Positions 28,727-37,502 of a DNA stretch of 64,000 bases are shown piece by piece. This DNA comes from Deltaproteobacteria bacterium GWB2_55_19. Lineage in GTDB: Bacteria; Desulfobacterota; GWC2-55-46. The notes under the pieces are model-generated. The model did no database searches, had not been told where the DNA came from, and was given only the letters and a program-made list of their open reading frames with translations. The stretch lies in the NCBI GenBank assembly GCA_001797465.1, contig MGPQ01000012.1:323863-387862 (forward strand). The letters run 5' to 3'. Position numbers and translations under genes: made by a program. Numbering within the stretch: position 1 is the first letter of the stretch; each line of letters starts with the position of its first letter.

Positions 28727-29530
28727 ATGATGAAAAACCCCATAGGGGTATTCGATTCCGGCATCGGGGGCCTGACGGTCCTCAGGGAGATAACGAGGCT
28801 CCTGCCCGGAGAGAACACCATTTATCTCGGCGACACCGCACGCGTCCCATACGGGTCGAAGTCGAAGGAGACGATAGAGCGGTACTCATTCGAGGTCGCC
28901 TCGTTCCTCATGAGGCACGACATAAAATTCCTCGTGGCGGCGTGCAACACGGCCTCCGCGCTCGCGGTGCCGAAGCTCACGCTAAAGCTCGGCATCCCGG
29001 TCCTCGGCGTCATCGAGCCCGGCGCAAAGGCGGCTGTTTCGGCTACGAGGAATAAGCGCATAGGGGTCATCGGGACCGAAGGCACTATCAGGAGCGGGGC
29101 TTACGCCTCCGCGATAAAAATGATAGACCCGTCCGTCGAGACGTTCGTAAGGGCATGCCCTCTCTTCGTGCCGCTCGTCGAGGAAGGCTGGAACGAAGAC
29201 GATGTGACCATGCTTGTTGCCGAGCGGTATCTGAACGGCCTGAAGGCCGCTGAAGTCGACACGCTCGTCCTCGGTTGCACGCATTACCCGCTCCTTAAAG
29301 ATATCATCTCAAAGGTCATGGGCGCGTCCGTACGCCTGATAGACTCGGCAGAGGCGACCGCCGTTGAGGTAAAACGCATACTCTCGGAAAAGGCGCTCTT
29401 GAATAGCGGCGCAAATACCTCGCACAGCTTCTTCGTGACCGACTCTCCCGAAAGGTTCCTCGCGGTCGGCAGGAGGTTCTACGGAGAGGGCCTTGAGCGC
29501 GCTGAGCTTGCCAACATTGAAGGCCTCTAA
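28727..29530 (+). CDS. murI: Glutamate racemase
   Basis: This 267-residue cofactor-independent racemase supplies D-glutamate for peptidoglycan. The catalytic cysteines are in VAACNTASA and VLGCTHYPLL, and the N-terminal acid motif is GVFDSGIGGLTVL. Length is normal. Two adjacent ATGs (28727, 28730) are possible starts; the ribosome binding site is weak. It heads a plus-strand run with the GerMN gene 8 bp behind it. Confidence 0.96.
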   Translation: MMKNPIGVFDSGIGGLTVLREITRLLPGENTIYLGDTARVPYGSKSKETIERYSFEVASFLMRHDIKFLVAACNTASALAVPKLTLKLGIPVLGVIEPGAKAAVSATRNKRIGVIGTEGTIRSGAYASAIKMIDPSVETFVRACPLFVPLVEEGWNEDDVTMLVAERYLNGLKAAEVDTLVLGCTHYPLLKDIISKVMGASVRLIDSAEATAVEVKRILSEKALLNSGANTSHSFFVTDSPERFLAVGRRFYGEGLERAELANIEGL

Positions 29531-29538
29531 AACCTGAC

Positions 29539-30114
29539 ATGGCTAAGAAAAAGGGACCTGAAAAAGGAAAAGACAGACCGAGGCCGAAGAAGAAACGGTC
29601 CGGCAAAGGCTCTGGCGCGCTTACGGTAGCCATCGCGGCGGTCATTACCATAGTGGCCGGGCTCATACTCATATCCGTATACGGCGGAAGAGCCCCCTGG
29701 GAGAGGCCCGCGAAAGAGATCCTCGTATATATCGCCGATGATGAAGGGGTGCGCCTCGCGCCAAAAAAGACGCTGATACCGGATGGGTCCGTGGAGAGCG
29801 AGGTGCGCGAAGCCCTAAGGACGGCGATCAGGGACGGCGAAGGCACCATCCCGGAGTCCACAAGGGTGCTCCGGGTCAACATAAAACAACGCTCCGCCTC
29901 AGTCGATCTCAGCAAGGAGGTCTCAGAGGACCACCCCGGCGGCTCCACAGGCGAGATTTTAACGGTATACTCAATTGTGAACACAATCGCCCTCAACTTC
30001 CCGGAGATCGAAGAGGTCCAGATACTCATAGAGGGCAGGAAGGCGGAGACATTGAAGGGGCATATAGACATAAGCCAGCCGCTCAAACCGGACAGAAAGA
30101 TAATAAGGGAATAA
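29539..30114 (+). CDS. GerMN-domain membrane-anchored protein
   Basis: This 191-residue protein starts with a highly basic stretch (about residues 1-24, many Lys/Arg), followed by a single transmembrane helix (about 28-47). The GerMN domain (about 60-185) contains LIPDGSVESEVREALRTAI, RSASVDLSKEV and IVNTIALNFPEIEEVQILI. GerMN domains were named from spore-germination GerM but are widespread in non-sporulating bacteria, probably as peptidoglycan- or envelope-associated modules. Its place 8 bp after murI suits an envelope role. Exact function unknown. Confidence 0.85.
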   Translation: MAKKKGPEKGKDRPRPKKKRSGKGSGALTVAIAAVITIVAGLILISVYGGRAPWERPAKEILVYIADDEGVRLAPKKTLIPDGSVESEVREALRTAIRDGEGTIPESTRVLRVNIKQRSASVDLSKEVSEDHPGGSTGEILTVYSIVNTIALNFPEIEEVQILIEGRKAETLKGHIDISQPLKPDRKIIRE

Positions 30115-30126
30115 ACACCTAAAAAA

Positions 30127-31542
30127 ATGCCTGAAAGCTTCAGACAGGAAAAAGACTCGCTCGGCGAGCGGATGGTCCCAAAAGATGCCTATTACGGGAT
30201 ACAGACGCTCCGCGCGCGCGAGAACTTTCAAGCGAGCGGCATCCGGCCAAAACGGGCGTTCATAAGGGCTACCGCACTTGTGAAACACGCCTCTGCTTCC
30301 GCGAACATGTTGCTCGGCCTCCTCGATAAAAAGACAGCCTCCGCCATAATGAAGGCCTCCACTGAGGCCGCCGAAGGCCTTTTCGACGAAGAGTTCATAG
30401 TGGACGTATACCAGGCAGGGGCCGGGACGTCGCACAACATGAACGCGAACGAGGTCATCGCCAACAGGGCGATAGAGCTCCTCGGCGGAAAAAAAGGCGA
30501 CTACTCGCTCGTACACCCGAACGACCACGTCAACAGGAGCCAGTCGACGAACGACGCGATGCCGACGGCTCTGCGCCTTGCTATCCTCATTTCCTCAGAG
30601 ACCCTGTTGGCCCCCCTCGCCTCTTTTGAGTCCACGCTCAGGAAAAAATCAAGGGAGTTCTCCTCCGTCATTAAATCCGGGAGGACCCACCTCCAGGACG
30701 CCGTACCCGTGACACTCGGAGATGAGTTCGGCTCATACGCCTCAGCCGTTAAAAACTCGGGGCTACGCCTTAAGCAGGCGCTCGAGCGCATGAAGACGAC
30801 GGGCCTCGGCGGGACAGCCGTCGGCACTGGCATGAATACGCACCCGTTGTACAGGGATACGGTCACGAAAGAGCTCTCTAAAGTCTCCGGGGTTCGCTTT
30901 GTCAAGGCAAAGGACCCGTTCGAGGCCTTAAACAGCATGGCGGACTTTGCCTCTTTCTCAGGCGAGCTCCGGAACCTCTCCCTTGAGCTCATACGGATCT
31001 CGAACGACCTCCGGCTTTTGAGCTCAGGCCCTAATACCGGGCTCTCTGAGATAAGGCTCCCTCCTCTCCAGCCCGGCTCTTCCATTATGCCGGGTAAGGT
31101 CAACCCGGTGATGGCCGAGATGCTCTCTATGGTCTGCTTTCAGGTCGTCGGCAACGACGCGGCCGTAGCCCTGGCTGTCCAGGCCGGACAGCTGGAATTA
31201 AACGTGATGGGGCCGGTCGTAAACTACAATATCCTCCAGTCTATGGAGATACTCGGCTCCGCGATTGCCGCGTTTACGGATAAGTGTGTGGCAGGTATAA
31301 AGGCGGACGCGAAGAGGTGCGCAATGCTTTTCGAGCGCTCTGCCGGGCTTGCAACACTCCTCAACACGTTTATCGGTTACGACAAAGCGGCCTCTGTCGC
31401 AAAGGAGGCCCTTCGTACCGGAGAGACGATAAAGGACATTGTTATCGGGAAAGGCATAATGACGGGAAAGGAATGGGACAGGCTCATGGACCCGGCCCTC
31501 ATAACGGGCCCCGCGGACTTAAAGAGGTTCCGGAAGGGATAA
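30127..31542 (+). CDS. aspA: Aspartase/fumarase superfamily lyase, aspartate ammonia-lyase-like
   Basis: This 471-residue protein of the class II fumarase/aspartase superfamily eliminates ammonia from aspartate (or water from malate) to give fumarate. The active-site loop GSSIMPGKVNPV with the catalytic Ser is intact, as are AGAGTSHNMNANEV and SGRTHLQDAVPVTLG. The blocks YYGIQTLRARENF and PNDHVNRSQSTNDA resemble AspA (in FumC they read YGAQTQRS and PNDxVNxSQSSND), so I favour aspartase; the C-terminal part (YNILQSMEILG, GYDKAA) is closer to FumC. Its stop codon overlaps the start of the next gene. Confidence 0.8.
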   Translation: MPESFRQEKDSLGERMVPKDAYYGIQTLRARENFQASGIRPKRAFIRATALVKHASASANMLLGLLDKKTASAIMKASTEAAEGLFDEEFIVDVYQAGAGTSHNMNANEVIANRAIELLGGKKGDYSLVHPNDHVNRSQSTNDAMPTALRLAILISSETLLAPLASFESTLRKKSREFSSVIKSGRTHLQDAVPVTLGDEFGSYASAVKNSGLRLKQALERMKTTGLGGTAVGTGMNTHPLYRDTVTKELSKVSGVRFVKAKDPFEALNSMADFASFSGELRNLSLELIRISNDLRLLSSGPNTGLSEIRLPPLQPGSSIMPGKVNPVMAEMLSMVCFQVVGNDAAVALAVQAGQLELNVMGPVVNYNILQSMEILGSAIAAFTDKCVAGIKADAKRCAMLFERSAGLATLLNTFIGYDKAASVAKEALRTGETIKDIVIGKGIMTGKEWDRLMDPALITGPADLKRFRKG

Positions 31543-31862
31543 TGGACTGGATATACCTCCTCTTTGCCGGCGCGTTCGAGATAGTCTGGGCGCTCGGCCT
31601 CAAATACACCGCAGGCTTCACCCGCCTCCTGCCGTCGGTCCTGACCATAGGAGCGATGGCGTTCAGCTTCGTATTCCTCTCGCTCGCCCTCCGGAACATC
31701 CCGATAGGGACCGCCTACGCCGTATGGACAGGCATAGGAGTGATCGGGACAGCCATAGCCGGTATCATCCTCTTCAACGAACCCCGTGATATTTTAAGAC
31801 TCGCCTGCATCGTCCTCATTATCGCCGGCATAGCCGGGCTGAAACTCACTTCAGGACACTAA
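31542..31862 (+). CDS. sugE: SMR family transporter, SugE/Gdx type
   Basis: This 106-residue protein with four transmembrane helices belongs to the small multidrug resistance family. The first helix has the essential Glu14 in FAGAFEIVWALGLKY; the GFTRLLPS turn and TAYAVWTGIG stretch are characteristic of the SugE/Gdx subgroup, whose members export guanidinium ion, rather than of EmrE. The ATG overlaps the stop codon of the lyase gene (TAATG), so translation is probably coupled. The same frame is open further upstream inside the lyase gene, but that extension is not credible. No guanidine riboswitch can be placed directly upstream because of the overlap. Confidence 0.88.
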   Translation: MDWIYLLFAGAFEIVWALGLKYTAGFTRLLPSVLTIGAMAFSFVFLSLALRNIPIGTAYAVWTGIGVIGTAIAGIILFNEPRDILRLACIVLIIAGIAGLKLTSGH

Positions 31863-31877
31863 TCCGGGAAAAGAACA

Positions 31878-31892
31878 ATTTTTAGAGGTAGC
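31878..31892 (+). repeat. 15-bp dispersed repeat, copy 2
   Basis: Identical to the minus-strand sequence at 423-437. It lies in the short convergent gap between the SMR gene and the rhodanese gene. Confidence 0.4.
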
Positions 31893-31894
31893 AA

Positions 31895-32227
31895 CTACTT
31901 ATCGTCAAGCGGCAGTGCGGAAGCCTGCCACGCGTTGAAGCCGCCGAGGAGCGCGCTCGCCTTTTTAAACCCGTTGTTCAAGAGGATGAGCGCCGCACCG
32001 GCGCTCGAATGCTCGTCCGTTCAGGTGCAATACGCTACGGCCTCTTTTTCCTTATCGAGCTCGCCTAACCTTGACTCGAGCTCTTTTAAAGGTATCCGTA
32101 TCGCCTTTGGCAACCTCTTTGAGGAGGCCGCGTAATCGGTCGTGTTACGGACGTCGAGTATCGTGAGGTCCTCCCCGGAATCCATCTTACTCTTGAGCTC
32201 TTCCCTTTTTATCCTTGGCGCGTCCAT
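31895..32227 (-). CDS. Rhodanese-like protein with in-frame TGA, candidate selenoprotein
   Basis: Read through one TGA (32023-32021), this frame encodes a complete 110-residue single-domain rhodanese. The N-terminal half has LTILDVRNTTDYAAS and KAIRIPLKELESRLGEL; the active-site region is AYCT, then the TGA at codon 69, then TDEHSSAGAALILL; the end has NNGFKKASALLGGFNAW. Related rhodaneses commonly read YCTC(P/x)DE(A/x)(S/T)SA here, so the TGA falls on a conserved Cys, and one base change separates TGC from TGA. A hairpin of bacterial SECIS type follows (31988-32006). AAAAAGGACGG precedes ATG 32227, 12 bp after pncA, so the two are probably one operon. The alternative is a nonsense-mutated pseudogene, but the frame beyond the TGA is fully conserved. 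Confidence 0.7.
31988..32006 (-). promoter_or_regulatory. Candidate bacterial SECIS hairpin
   Basis: On the minus strand, 14 nt after the in-frame TGA, lies a perfect 7-bp GC-rich stem (GAGCGCC/GGCGCTC) with loop GGTGC. The loop starts 22 nt after the TGA and its first two bases are G. Both features fit the general bacterial SECIS pattern, in which a hairpin shortly after the UGA carries a G at the start of the apical loop for SelB. It lies within the coding sequence, as bacterial SECIS elements do. Confidence 0.55.
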
Positions 32228-32239
32228 AATCCGTCCTTT

Positions 32240-32830
32240 TTATGCGAACTCTATCTCGTCTACCGTAGATGTATCGGCGCCTTTTGCCATCATATCCTCA
32301 AGGGCCGTCTCTGAATCGCCGGGGTTGGCGTCAACGCCCCTTATGGCGTCGAGCAGGACCGTCACCTTGAAGCCTCTGCCAAGTCCGTCCAACGCGGTCG
32401 CCTTTACGCAGTAGTCGGTGGCGAGCCCGCCTATATAGATGTGCGTTATACCCCTCCCCTTTAGAGAATCCTCGAAGTCCAGCCCAACAGCGTCGTGGCC
32501 GTCGAAACCTGAGTAGCTGTCCCCTTCGGGAGATTCGCCCTTTGTGATTATTACCGCGTCAGCTGGAATCTTCAGCCCCGGATGGAATCGCGCGCCCTCT
32601 GTCTCCTGTATGCAGTGCGGAGGCCACAAGCCGCCGAATTCCTTAAAGTGGACAGTCCTTGCCGGGTGCCAGTCCCTTGTAAAGAAGACCGGGACCCCGG
32701 CGGCCATGAAAAGGTCCAGGTACCTTTTTACAACCGGGACTATCCCGTCGCCCTCGGGTATTGGTAACGCCCCTCCGGGGCAGAAGTCGTTCTGGAGGTC
32801 GACTATGACGAGAGCGCTACTATTCTTCAT
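32240..32830 (-). CDS. pncA: Nicotinamidase/pyrazinamidase
   Basis: This 196-residue isochorismatase-fold amidase converts nicotinamide to nicotinate for NAD salvage. The catalytic triad is visible: Asp in IVDLQNDFCPGG, Lys in IITKGESPEGDSYSGF and Cys in GLATDYCVKATALDG. Metal-binding residues are in FTRDWHPARTVHF. ATG 32830 follows a GGAGGGAG site; a longer frame to 32869 adds a glycine-rich tail of no relevance. A TATAAT on the minus strand at 32874-32869 may be its -10 box. The candidate selenoprotein follows 12 bp after its stop. Confidence 0.94.
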   Translation of the reverse strand: MKNSSALVIVDLQNDFCPGGALPIPEGDGIVPVVKRYLDLFMAAGVPVFFTRDWHPARTVHFKEFGGLWPPHCIQETEGARFHPGLKIPADAVIITKGESPEGDSYSGFDGHDAVGLDFEDSLKGRGITHIYIGGLATDYCVKATALDGLGRGFKVTVLLDAIRGVDANPGDSETALEDMMAKGADTSTVDEIEFA

Positions 32831-33011
32831 CGCCCCGCTCCCTCCATCGGCCCCTCCTCTGGCCTTCAATTATACAAGACTCCAGGCCGATAACCGGCCC
32901 GTCAGAAAAATAATATCGGATTTTCCTTTTGTGTCAAGGCAGAGGGGTTGAAAATGGTGAGGTTTTGGTCTATCCTTATCTATTCGGAATTGAAAACGGA
33001 GGTTTTATACG

Positions 33012-35675
33012 ATGTTAAGAGCAAGGATGGTCTTATACGCGGCCATTTTCACGGTCGTACTAACGCTATTCGCGGCAGACTCTCAGGCCATCGACGTGGT
33101 CCAGCGGCACAGGCTCCCTAACGGCCTTACGGTAATCATAGAGGAGGCCCATTCGGCCCCTGTCGTTTCGGTCCAGATGTGGGTAAGGGTCGGGAGCGCG
33201 GACGAGACCGACAAAGAGGCCGGCATCTCCCATGTATTCGAGCACATGTTATTCAAGGGGACTGGCAAGAGGACGGTCGGAGAGCTCGCCTCGATGATTG
33301 AGTCCGTCGGCGGCGACATAAATGCGTACACCTCCTTTGACAATACCGTCTACCACCTGACCGTGCCAAGCAGGCACTTCGCTACCGGCCTCGACGTCAT
33401 AGCGGACGCTATACAGAACTCTTCCTTCGATCCCGATGAGCTCAAAAAGGAGCTCGAGGTCGTCCTTGAAGAGATACGGATGAACGAGGACAGCCCCGGC
33501 AGGACGATGTACAAGTCGATATTGAGGAACGCGTACACGACACATCCTTACAGGAGGCCGGTCATCGGGTATCAGGAGACGGTAAGCTCGTTCACGAGGG
33601 CTCAGATATTGGGCTTCTTCAGGCAATGGTACGTCCCCAACAACATGACTCTTGTGATCTCCGGCGACGTGGACGGCTCTGCCGCGCTCTCAGAGGTCAA
33701 AAAGGCCTTCAGGGGCTTTAAAAAGGCCGAAGACCCGCACAAAAAGAGGCCCGTTGAGCCAGCGCAGAGAGGGCTTAAGACCGAGATACTCTCAAGGCCT
33801 ATAAAGGACGCGCACCTGGGGCTCGCCTTCCACATCCCTTCTCTTAAGGACCCGGACGTATACGCGCTCGACGTGGCGGAGGTGATACTCGGAGGCGGTG
33901 AGACATCGCGGCTCTATAAAAAACTCAAGCTGGAAAAGTCCCTCGTCCACGGGATCTCCTCATACGGCATGTCTCTTAAGGACCCAGGTCTCTTCTTTAT
34001 AACCGCGGTCCTTGAGCCCGGGAACATCGGCCCCGTGATTTCCGAGGCCATCTCAGAGCTTGAGAGGCTCAAACACGAGGGTCCTGACCACGAGGAGCTC
34101 GGAAGGGCGAAGTTCAACATCGAAAGCGACTTCGTCTACTCGCGGGAGACAATGGACGGGATAGCCGGAAAGCTCGGGTACTTTGAGACGAACCTCGGGG
34201 ACGTCAACTATGAAAAAAAATACATCGAGGGGATAAGGAGGGTGGGTTCGGACGACATACGGCGCGTGCTCGCGAAGTACTTGAACCCGGAGGCGATGAC
34301 CGTCTCAGCGCTCCTCCCGAAGGACGCCCCTCCCATTTCAAGGGACGCAATCGCCGGAACAATAGCCGCGTCCCTCAAGGCGGCCTCTTCCAAGCCGGTA
34401 AATGCCGCGTCAGATACGAAGACAACGAAGGTGAGGCTTGAAAACGGCATCACGCTCATCGTAAAGGAGGTCCACTCGAACCCGACGGTAGCGTTTTACG
34501 GTGCGTTCCCCGGCGGCCTCAGGTTTGAGACAGCAGAAAAGAACGGCATAGGGAACTTCACCGGAGCGATGCTCGCGAGGGGCACTGCAAAGAGGACGCG
34601 GGAGGAACTCTCCCGCGAGGTCGATGAGATGGCCGGGGGCGTATCAGGCTTTTCCGGCTGGAACTCCACCGGGGCTTCCGGCAAGTTCTTGTCGTCTTTC
34701 TTCGACAAGGGGCTCGGGATATTCGCCGACATCCTTTTAAACCCGGTATTCCCCGAGGACGAGATAGAAAAACTCCGGAAAGACACGCTCGCCGGGATCA
34801 ACAGGCAGGAGGACAACCTCCCGGGCTATACCTTCAAGCTCTTGTATAAAGAGATGTTCAGGGTCCACCCTTACGGCATGCCTGCAATAGGCACCAGGGA
34901 GACTGTCGCTAATTTCAAGCGCAACGACATGGCCGCCCACCACGAGGCGTTCTTTGCGCCTGATCGGATGATACTGACGATAGTCGGAGACGTGAAGACC
35001 GATTACGCGATAGAGAAGGTAAAGGCGGCCTTCAAGGACTTCAAGAATACCGGGAAGGCGCTTGCGCGCCCTTTGCTCGACTCGCCGCCCTCCGGCATAG
35101 TAAAGACCGGAGAGGTGAAGGATAAGGAGCAGACCCACATGGCGATCGCCTTCCCCGGCACCACCATAGGCAACGAGGACAGTTATGCGTTAAGGGTCTT
35201 AAGCGAGATACTCTCCGGCCAGGGCGGGAGGCTCTTTATAAACCTGAGGGACAGGCTCTCTCTCGCGTACAGCGTAAGCGCCGTTGAGCGTGAGGGCGCG
35301 GACCCCGGCATATTCGGCGTCTACATAGCCTCGGCGCCGGATAAGAAAGACCAGGCCTTGTCTGCGCTCATGAAGGAGCTCGAAGAGATAAGGACGAACC
35401 CTGTTACGAGCGATGAGCTGAACCGCGCCAGGAGGTCGCTCATCGGCTCATACGAAATAGGCCTCCAGGAGGTATCGAGCCAGGCCTCCGACATGGCGAA
35501 TAACGAGCTATACGGCCTGGGCTACGAGTTCAGCAAGGAGTATCCGGGAAAGATCGAGGCTGTTACCGTTGAGGACGTATTGAGGATAGCGCGAAAGTAC
35601 ATAACGCTCGACTCTTATGTCACTTCGATTGTAGGGCCGAACGGCAACAAGGCTGAATCGGAACCGAAGCCGTAA
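33012..35675 (+). CDS. Tandem M16 zinc metallopeptidase (PqqL/insulinase-like), exported
   Basis: This 887-residue protein has a signal peptide (about residues 1-26, ending DSQA) and two M16 units in one chain. The first unit has the inverted zinc motif HVFEHMLFKGT (HxxEH) and a downstream Glu in the helix containing LEVVLEEIRMNED, so it is catalytic. The second unit (from about 475) has the fold (NGITLIVKEVHSNPTVAF, GIGNFTGAMLARGT) but lacks HxxEH, as expected for the inactive partner in fused M16B enzymes. It is likely periplasmic, degrading peptides. GGAGG lies upstream of the ATG. It ends at a strong bidirectional hairpin. Confidence 0.93.
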   Translation: MLRARMVLYAAIFTVVLTLFAADSQAIDVVQRHRLPNGLTVIIEEAHSAPVVSVQMWVRVGSADETDKEAGISHVFEHMLFKGTGKRTVGELASMIESVGGDINAYTSFDNTVYHLTVPSRHFATGLDVIADAIQNSSFDPDELKKELEVVLEEIRMNEDSPGRTMYKSILRNAYTTHPYRRPVIGYQETVSSFTRAQILGFFRQWYVPNNMTLVISGDVDGSAALSEVKKAFRGFKKAEDPHKKRPVEPAQRGLKTEILSRPIKDAHLGLAFHIPSLKDPDVYALDVAEVILGGGETSRLYKKLKLEKSLVHGISSYGMSLKDPGLFFITAVLEPGNIGPVISEAISELERLKHEGPDHEELGRAKFNIESDFVYSRETMDGIAGKLGYFETNLGDVNYEKKYIEGIRRVGSDDIRRVLAKYLNPEAMTVSALLPKDAPPISRDAIAGTIAASLKAASSKPVNAASDTKTTKVRLENGITLIVKEVHSNPTVAFYGAFPGGLRFETAEKNGIGNFTGAMLARGTAKRTREELSREVDEMAGGVSGFSGWNSTGASGKFLSSFFDKGLGIFADILLNPVFPEDEIEKLRKDTLAGINRQEDNLPGYTFKLLYKEMFRVHPYGMPAIGTRETVANFKRNDMAAHHEAFFAPDRMILTIVGDVKTDYAIEKVKAAFKDFKNTGKALARPLLDSPPSGIVKTGEVKDKEQTHMAIAFPGTTIGNEDSYALRVLSEILSGQGGRLFINLRDRLSLAYSVSAVEREGADPGIFGVYIASAPDKKDQALSALMKELEEIRTNPVTSDELNRARRSLIGSYEIGLQEVSSQASDMANNELYGLGYEFSKEYPGKIEAVTVEDVLRIARKYITLDSYVTSIVGPNGNKAESEPKP

Positions 35676-35710
35676 AAAAGGCACAGGCGGCCCGAAAGGG
35701 CCGCCTGTGC
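35675..35710. terminator. Terminator between convergent M16 and GT39 genes
   Basis: A perfect 13-bp GC-rich stem (GCACAGGCGGCCC, loop GAAA) lies right after the M16 stop. On the minus strand it is followed by a T-run (35680-35675), so it is a good terminator for the GT39 gene and possibly for the M16 gene too. Confidence 0.8.
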
Positions 35711-35742
35711 ATGAATCCGCGCATCCCCACTCAGGACGCCCC

Positions 35743-37494
35743 TTATTTTATCTCATATATCGAATACCCGTTCGCGTCAAAGAGCCTCTTCGCGTGAACG
35801 TTGAAAAACTCCGCGACGCGCTTGAGGCCGTCTCCCTCGAAGTTGTCGTTCAAAAACCTCTCAAATATCTCGTCGTTAAAAAACAGGTGGGTTATCCCAA
35901 TGTCGCGGAGCCTCGCCTCGAATTCCTCCGCGTTTTTTGATGAGAGCACCATGACTTTCAGGAGCTTACCCATCCTGTCGCCGTAAAAGTAGTCCCTCTC
36001 CCAGTAATAACCCCTGTCGCCTGAAAATAAGAGGAATACCCTGGAGCCTTCAGGGATGCGGCTGTTGGCGTATGATACGGCCTTGTAATCCGGGAGCATC
36101 CTTTCAAGGTACGCCTCCCTGGTGTCATTCCCGAAGAGATACGAGAGCGGCCTGTATTTGTCATAAAGCCCCTTTTCGTAAGCGAAGCCGCAGCCGACCG
36201 TAGCGACCGCGAGCGCGATTGCGAGCCATTTAAGCCTTGTACCATAGAGGTTCCTTAAGCCGAGCGCGGCGAATATCGCAAAAAGCGGGACGACAGGCAT
36301 GAGATACCTTGAAACGAGGTCGACCGAGAGTATCGCCATCGCTATAAAGAGCCCGGCGAAGAGCGCGAGGTACTTTATCTCCCCTCCCCGCCTTTTTATA
36401 AACGCGAGCGGCATGAGGACGAGGAAGAGCGGGTTCAATACGCCGTCGAACTTTTGAATCGAATTATCCTCTCCCCCGATGAATATCCTTATTGGTATGA
36501 GGACGATATCGAGCACGCCTTCATTGTAGAGGACGATCCTTTTGGCGATCGGCGCAAGCTCCGTAGTCACATGCACGCCTTCTCCTTTTCCAACTGACGA
36601 GGCCGCGCTCTCGTAAAGCGGATAGAGCGGGGACCCGGTCCAGAAATAATTCCGGAGAAGCCAGGGTGAGAGTACGGCGATGGCGATAGCGGCATAAGCG
36701 GCGGTATTTACGAGCGCGAGCGCGTACCTCTTTTTGTTGAGGCATGTAATGAAAACAAAACCAGAGACGAGGGCGAACGAGAGTATTGTATTGTACTTCG
36801 CCGACATCGCGAGTCCCATGGATATGGACGAGAGTACAAACCATTTGAACTCATCGTTATCCTTCCACCGGAGGGCCGCTACGACCGCGAGTGTCGAGTA
36901 GAAGGCCGCGCCGTTGTCTATGTACGCGGTCCTTGAGAGGTTCGAAACGAGAGGGACGGTAAGGTAAAGGAGCATCCCGACAAGGCCCGTCGCCCTGCCT
37001 GACGCGCGCGCGAGATAGAAGTATATGACGAGCCCGGTCGCTACGGCGAAGCCGAGATGGATGAGTTTTGGGACGACGTCGCTGCCGAGCCCGAGCGAAA
37101 TCATGTATAAGAGGTCGATGTTCTGCGGCAGGTACGAATAATTCATGAAAGGTATCTCATGTATCGCGCCTTTTTGGAGGTAGAGCTTCGGGATCGCGAG
37201 GTGGGAGATGAGCTCGTCGCGGACAATCGGAGGGATGAGAGCGAGCGGTACTATTATGATAATAGAGACCAGGACGGCCCCAATAAGGAGCTTGTGCTTT
37301 AGGGTCCATTCCTGGGGCATCCGCGTCCTTTTCGCGCGCCATGCAAAGAATGATAGAAGAGCCGCTGGAATGAATATGGAGAGGAGGAGAAAAGGCGGCG
37401 TAATGAGGCCGACATGCCCTAAAGCGAATACGATGAGGCTTGATAGGCCAAGCGCAAACCCGAGCCTGTATATGTCTTTAAGGCAGAACTTCAA
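35743..37494 (-). CDS. GT39/ArnT-like integral membrane glycosyltransferase
   Basis: This 583-residue protein has about 11-13 hydrophobic segments in its first 430 residues and a soluble C-terminal domain. The first periplasmic loop contains PPIVRDELISHLAIPKLYL, in which the Asp-Glu pair is the expected acidic catalytic motif of PMT/ArnT-type enzymes that use polyprenyl-phosphate sugar donors; SRTAYIDNGAAFYS and SAKYNTILSF are further family-like blocks. Acceptor and sugar are unknown. It starts with TTG, preceded by AAGGAG overlapping the sppA stop, so it is translationally linked to sppA. Confidence 0.82.
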   Translation of the reverse strand: MKFCLKDIYRLGFALGLSSLIVFALGHVGLITPPFLLLSIFIPAALLSFFAWRAKRTRMPQEWTLKHKLLIGAVLVSIIIIVPLALIPPIVRDELISHLAIPKLYLQKGAIHEIPFMNYSYLPQNIDLLYMISLGLGSDVVPKLIHLGFAVATGLVIYFYLARASGRATGLVGMLLYLTVPLVSNLSRTAYIDNGAAFYSTLAVVAALRWKDNDEFKWFVLSSISMGLAMSAKYNTILSFALVSGFVFITCLNKKRYALALVNTAAYAAIAIAVLSPWLLRNYFWTGSPLYPLYESAASSVGKGEGVHVTTELAPIAKRIVLYNEGVLDIVLIPIRIFIGGEDNSIQKFDGVLNPLFLVLMPLAFIKRRGGEIKYLALFAGLFIAMAILSVDLVSRYLMPVVPLFAIFAALGLRNLYGTRLKWLAIALAVATVGCGFAYEKGLYDKYRPLSYLFGNDTREAYLERMLPDYKAVSYANSRIPEGSRVFLLFSGDRGYYWERDYFYGDRMGKLLKVMVLSSKNAEEFEARLRDIGITHLFFNDEIFERFLNDNFEGDGLKRVAEFFNVHAKRLFDANGYSIYEIK

Positions 37495-37502
37495 TCAGCT
37501 CC

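Noticed and set aside
31284-31862. 192-residue version of the SMR transporter
   Set aside because: The frame is open into the lyase gene, but SMR proteins are about 105 residues and the ATG at 31542 gives exactly that.
31895-32227. Rhodanese as a simple nonsense pseudogene
   Set aside because: Considered seriously. The frame and motifs after the TGA are perfectly kept, the TGA is at a Cys position and a SECIS-like hairpin follows, so selenocysteine is the better first reading; not excluded.
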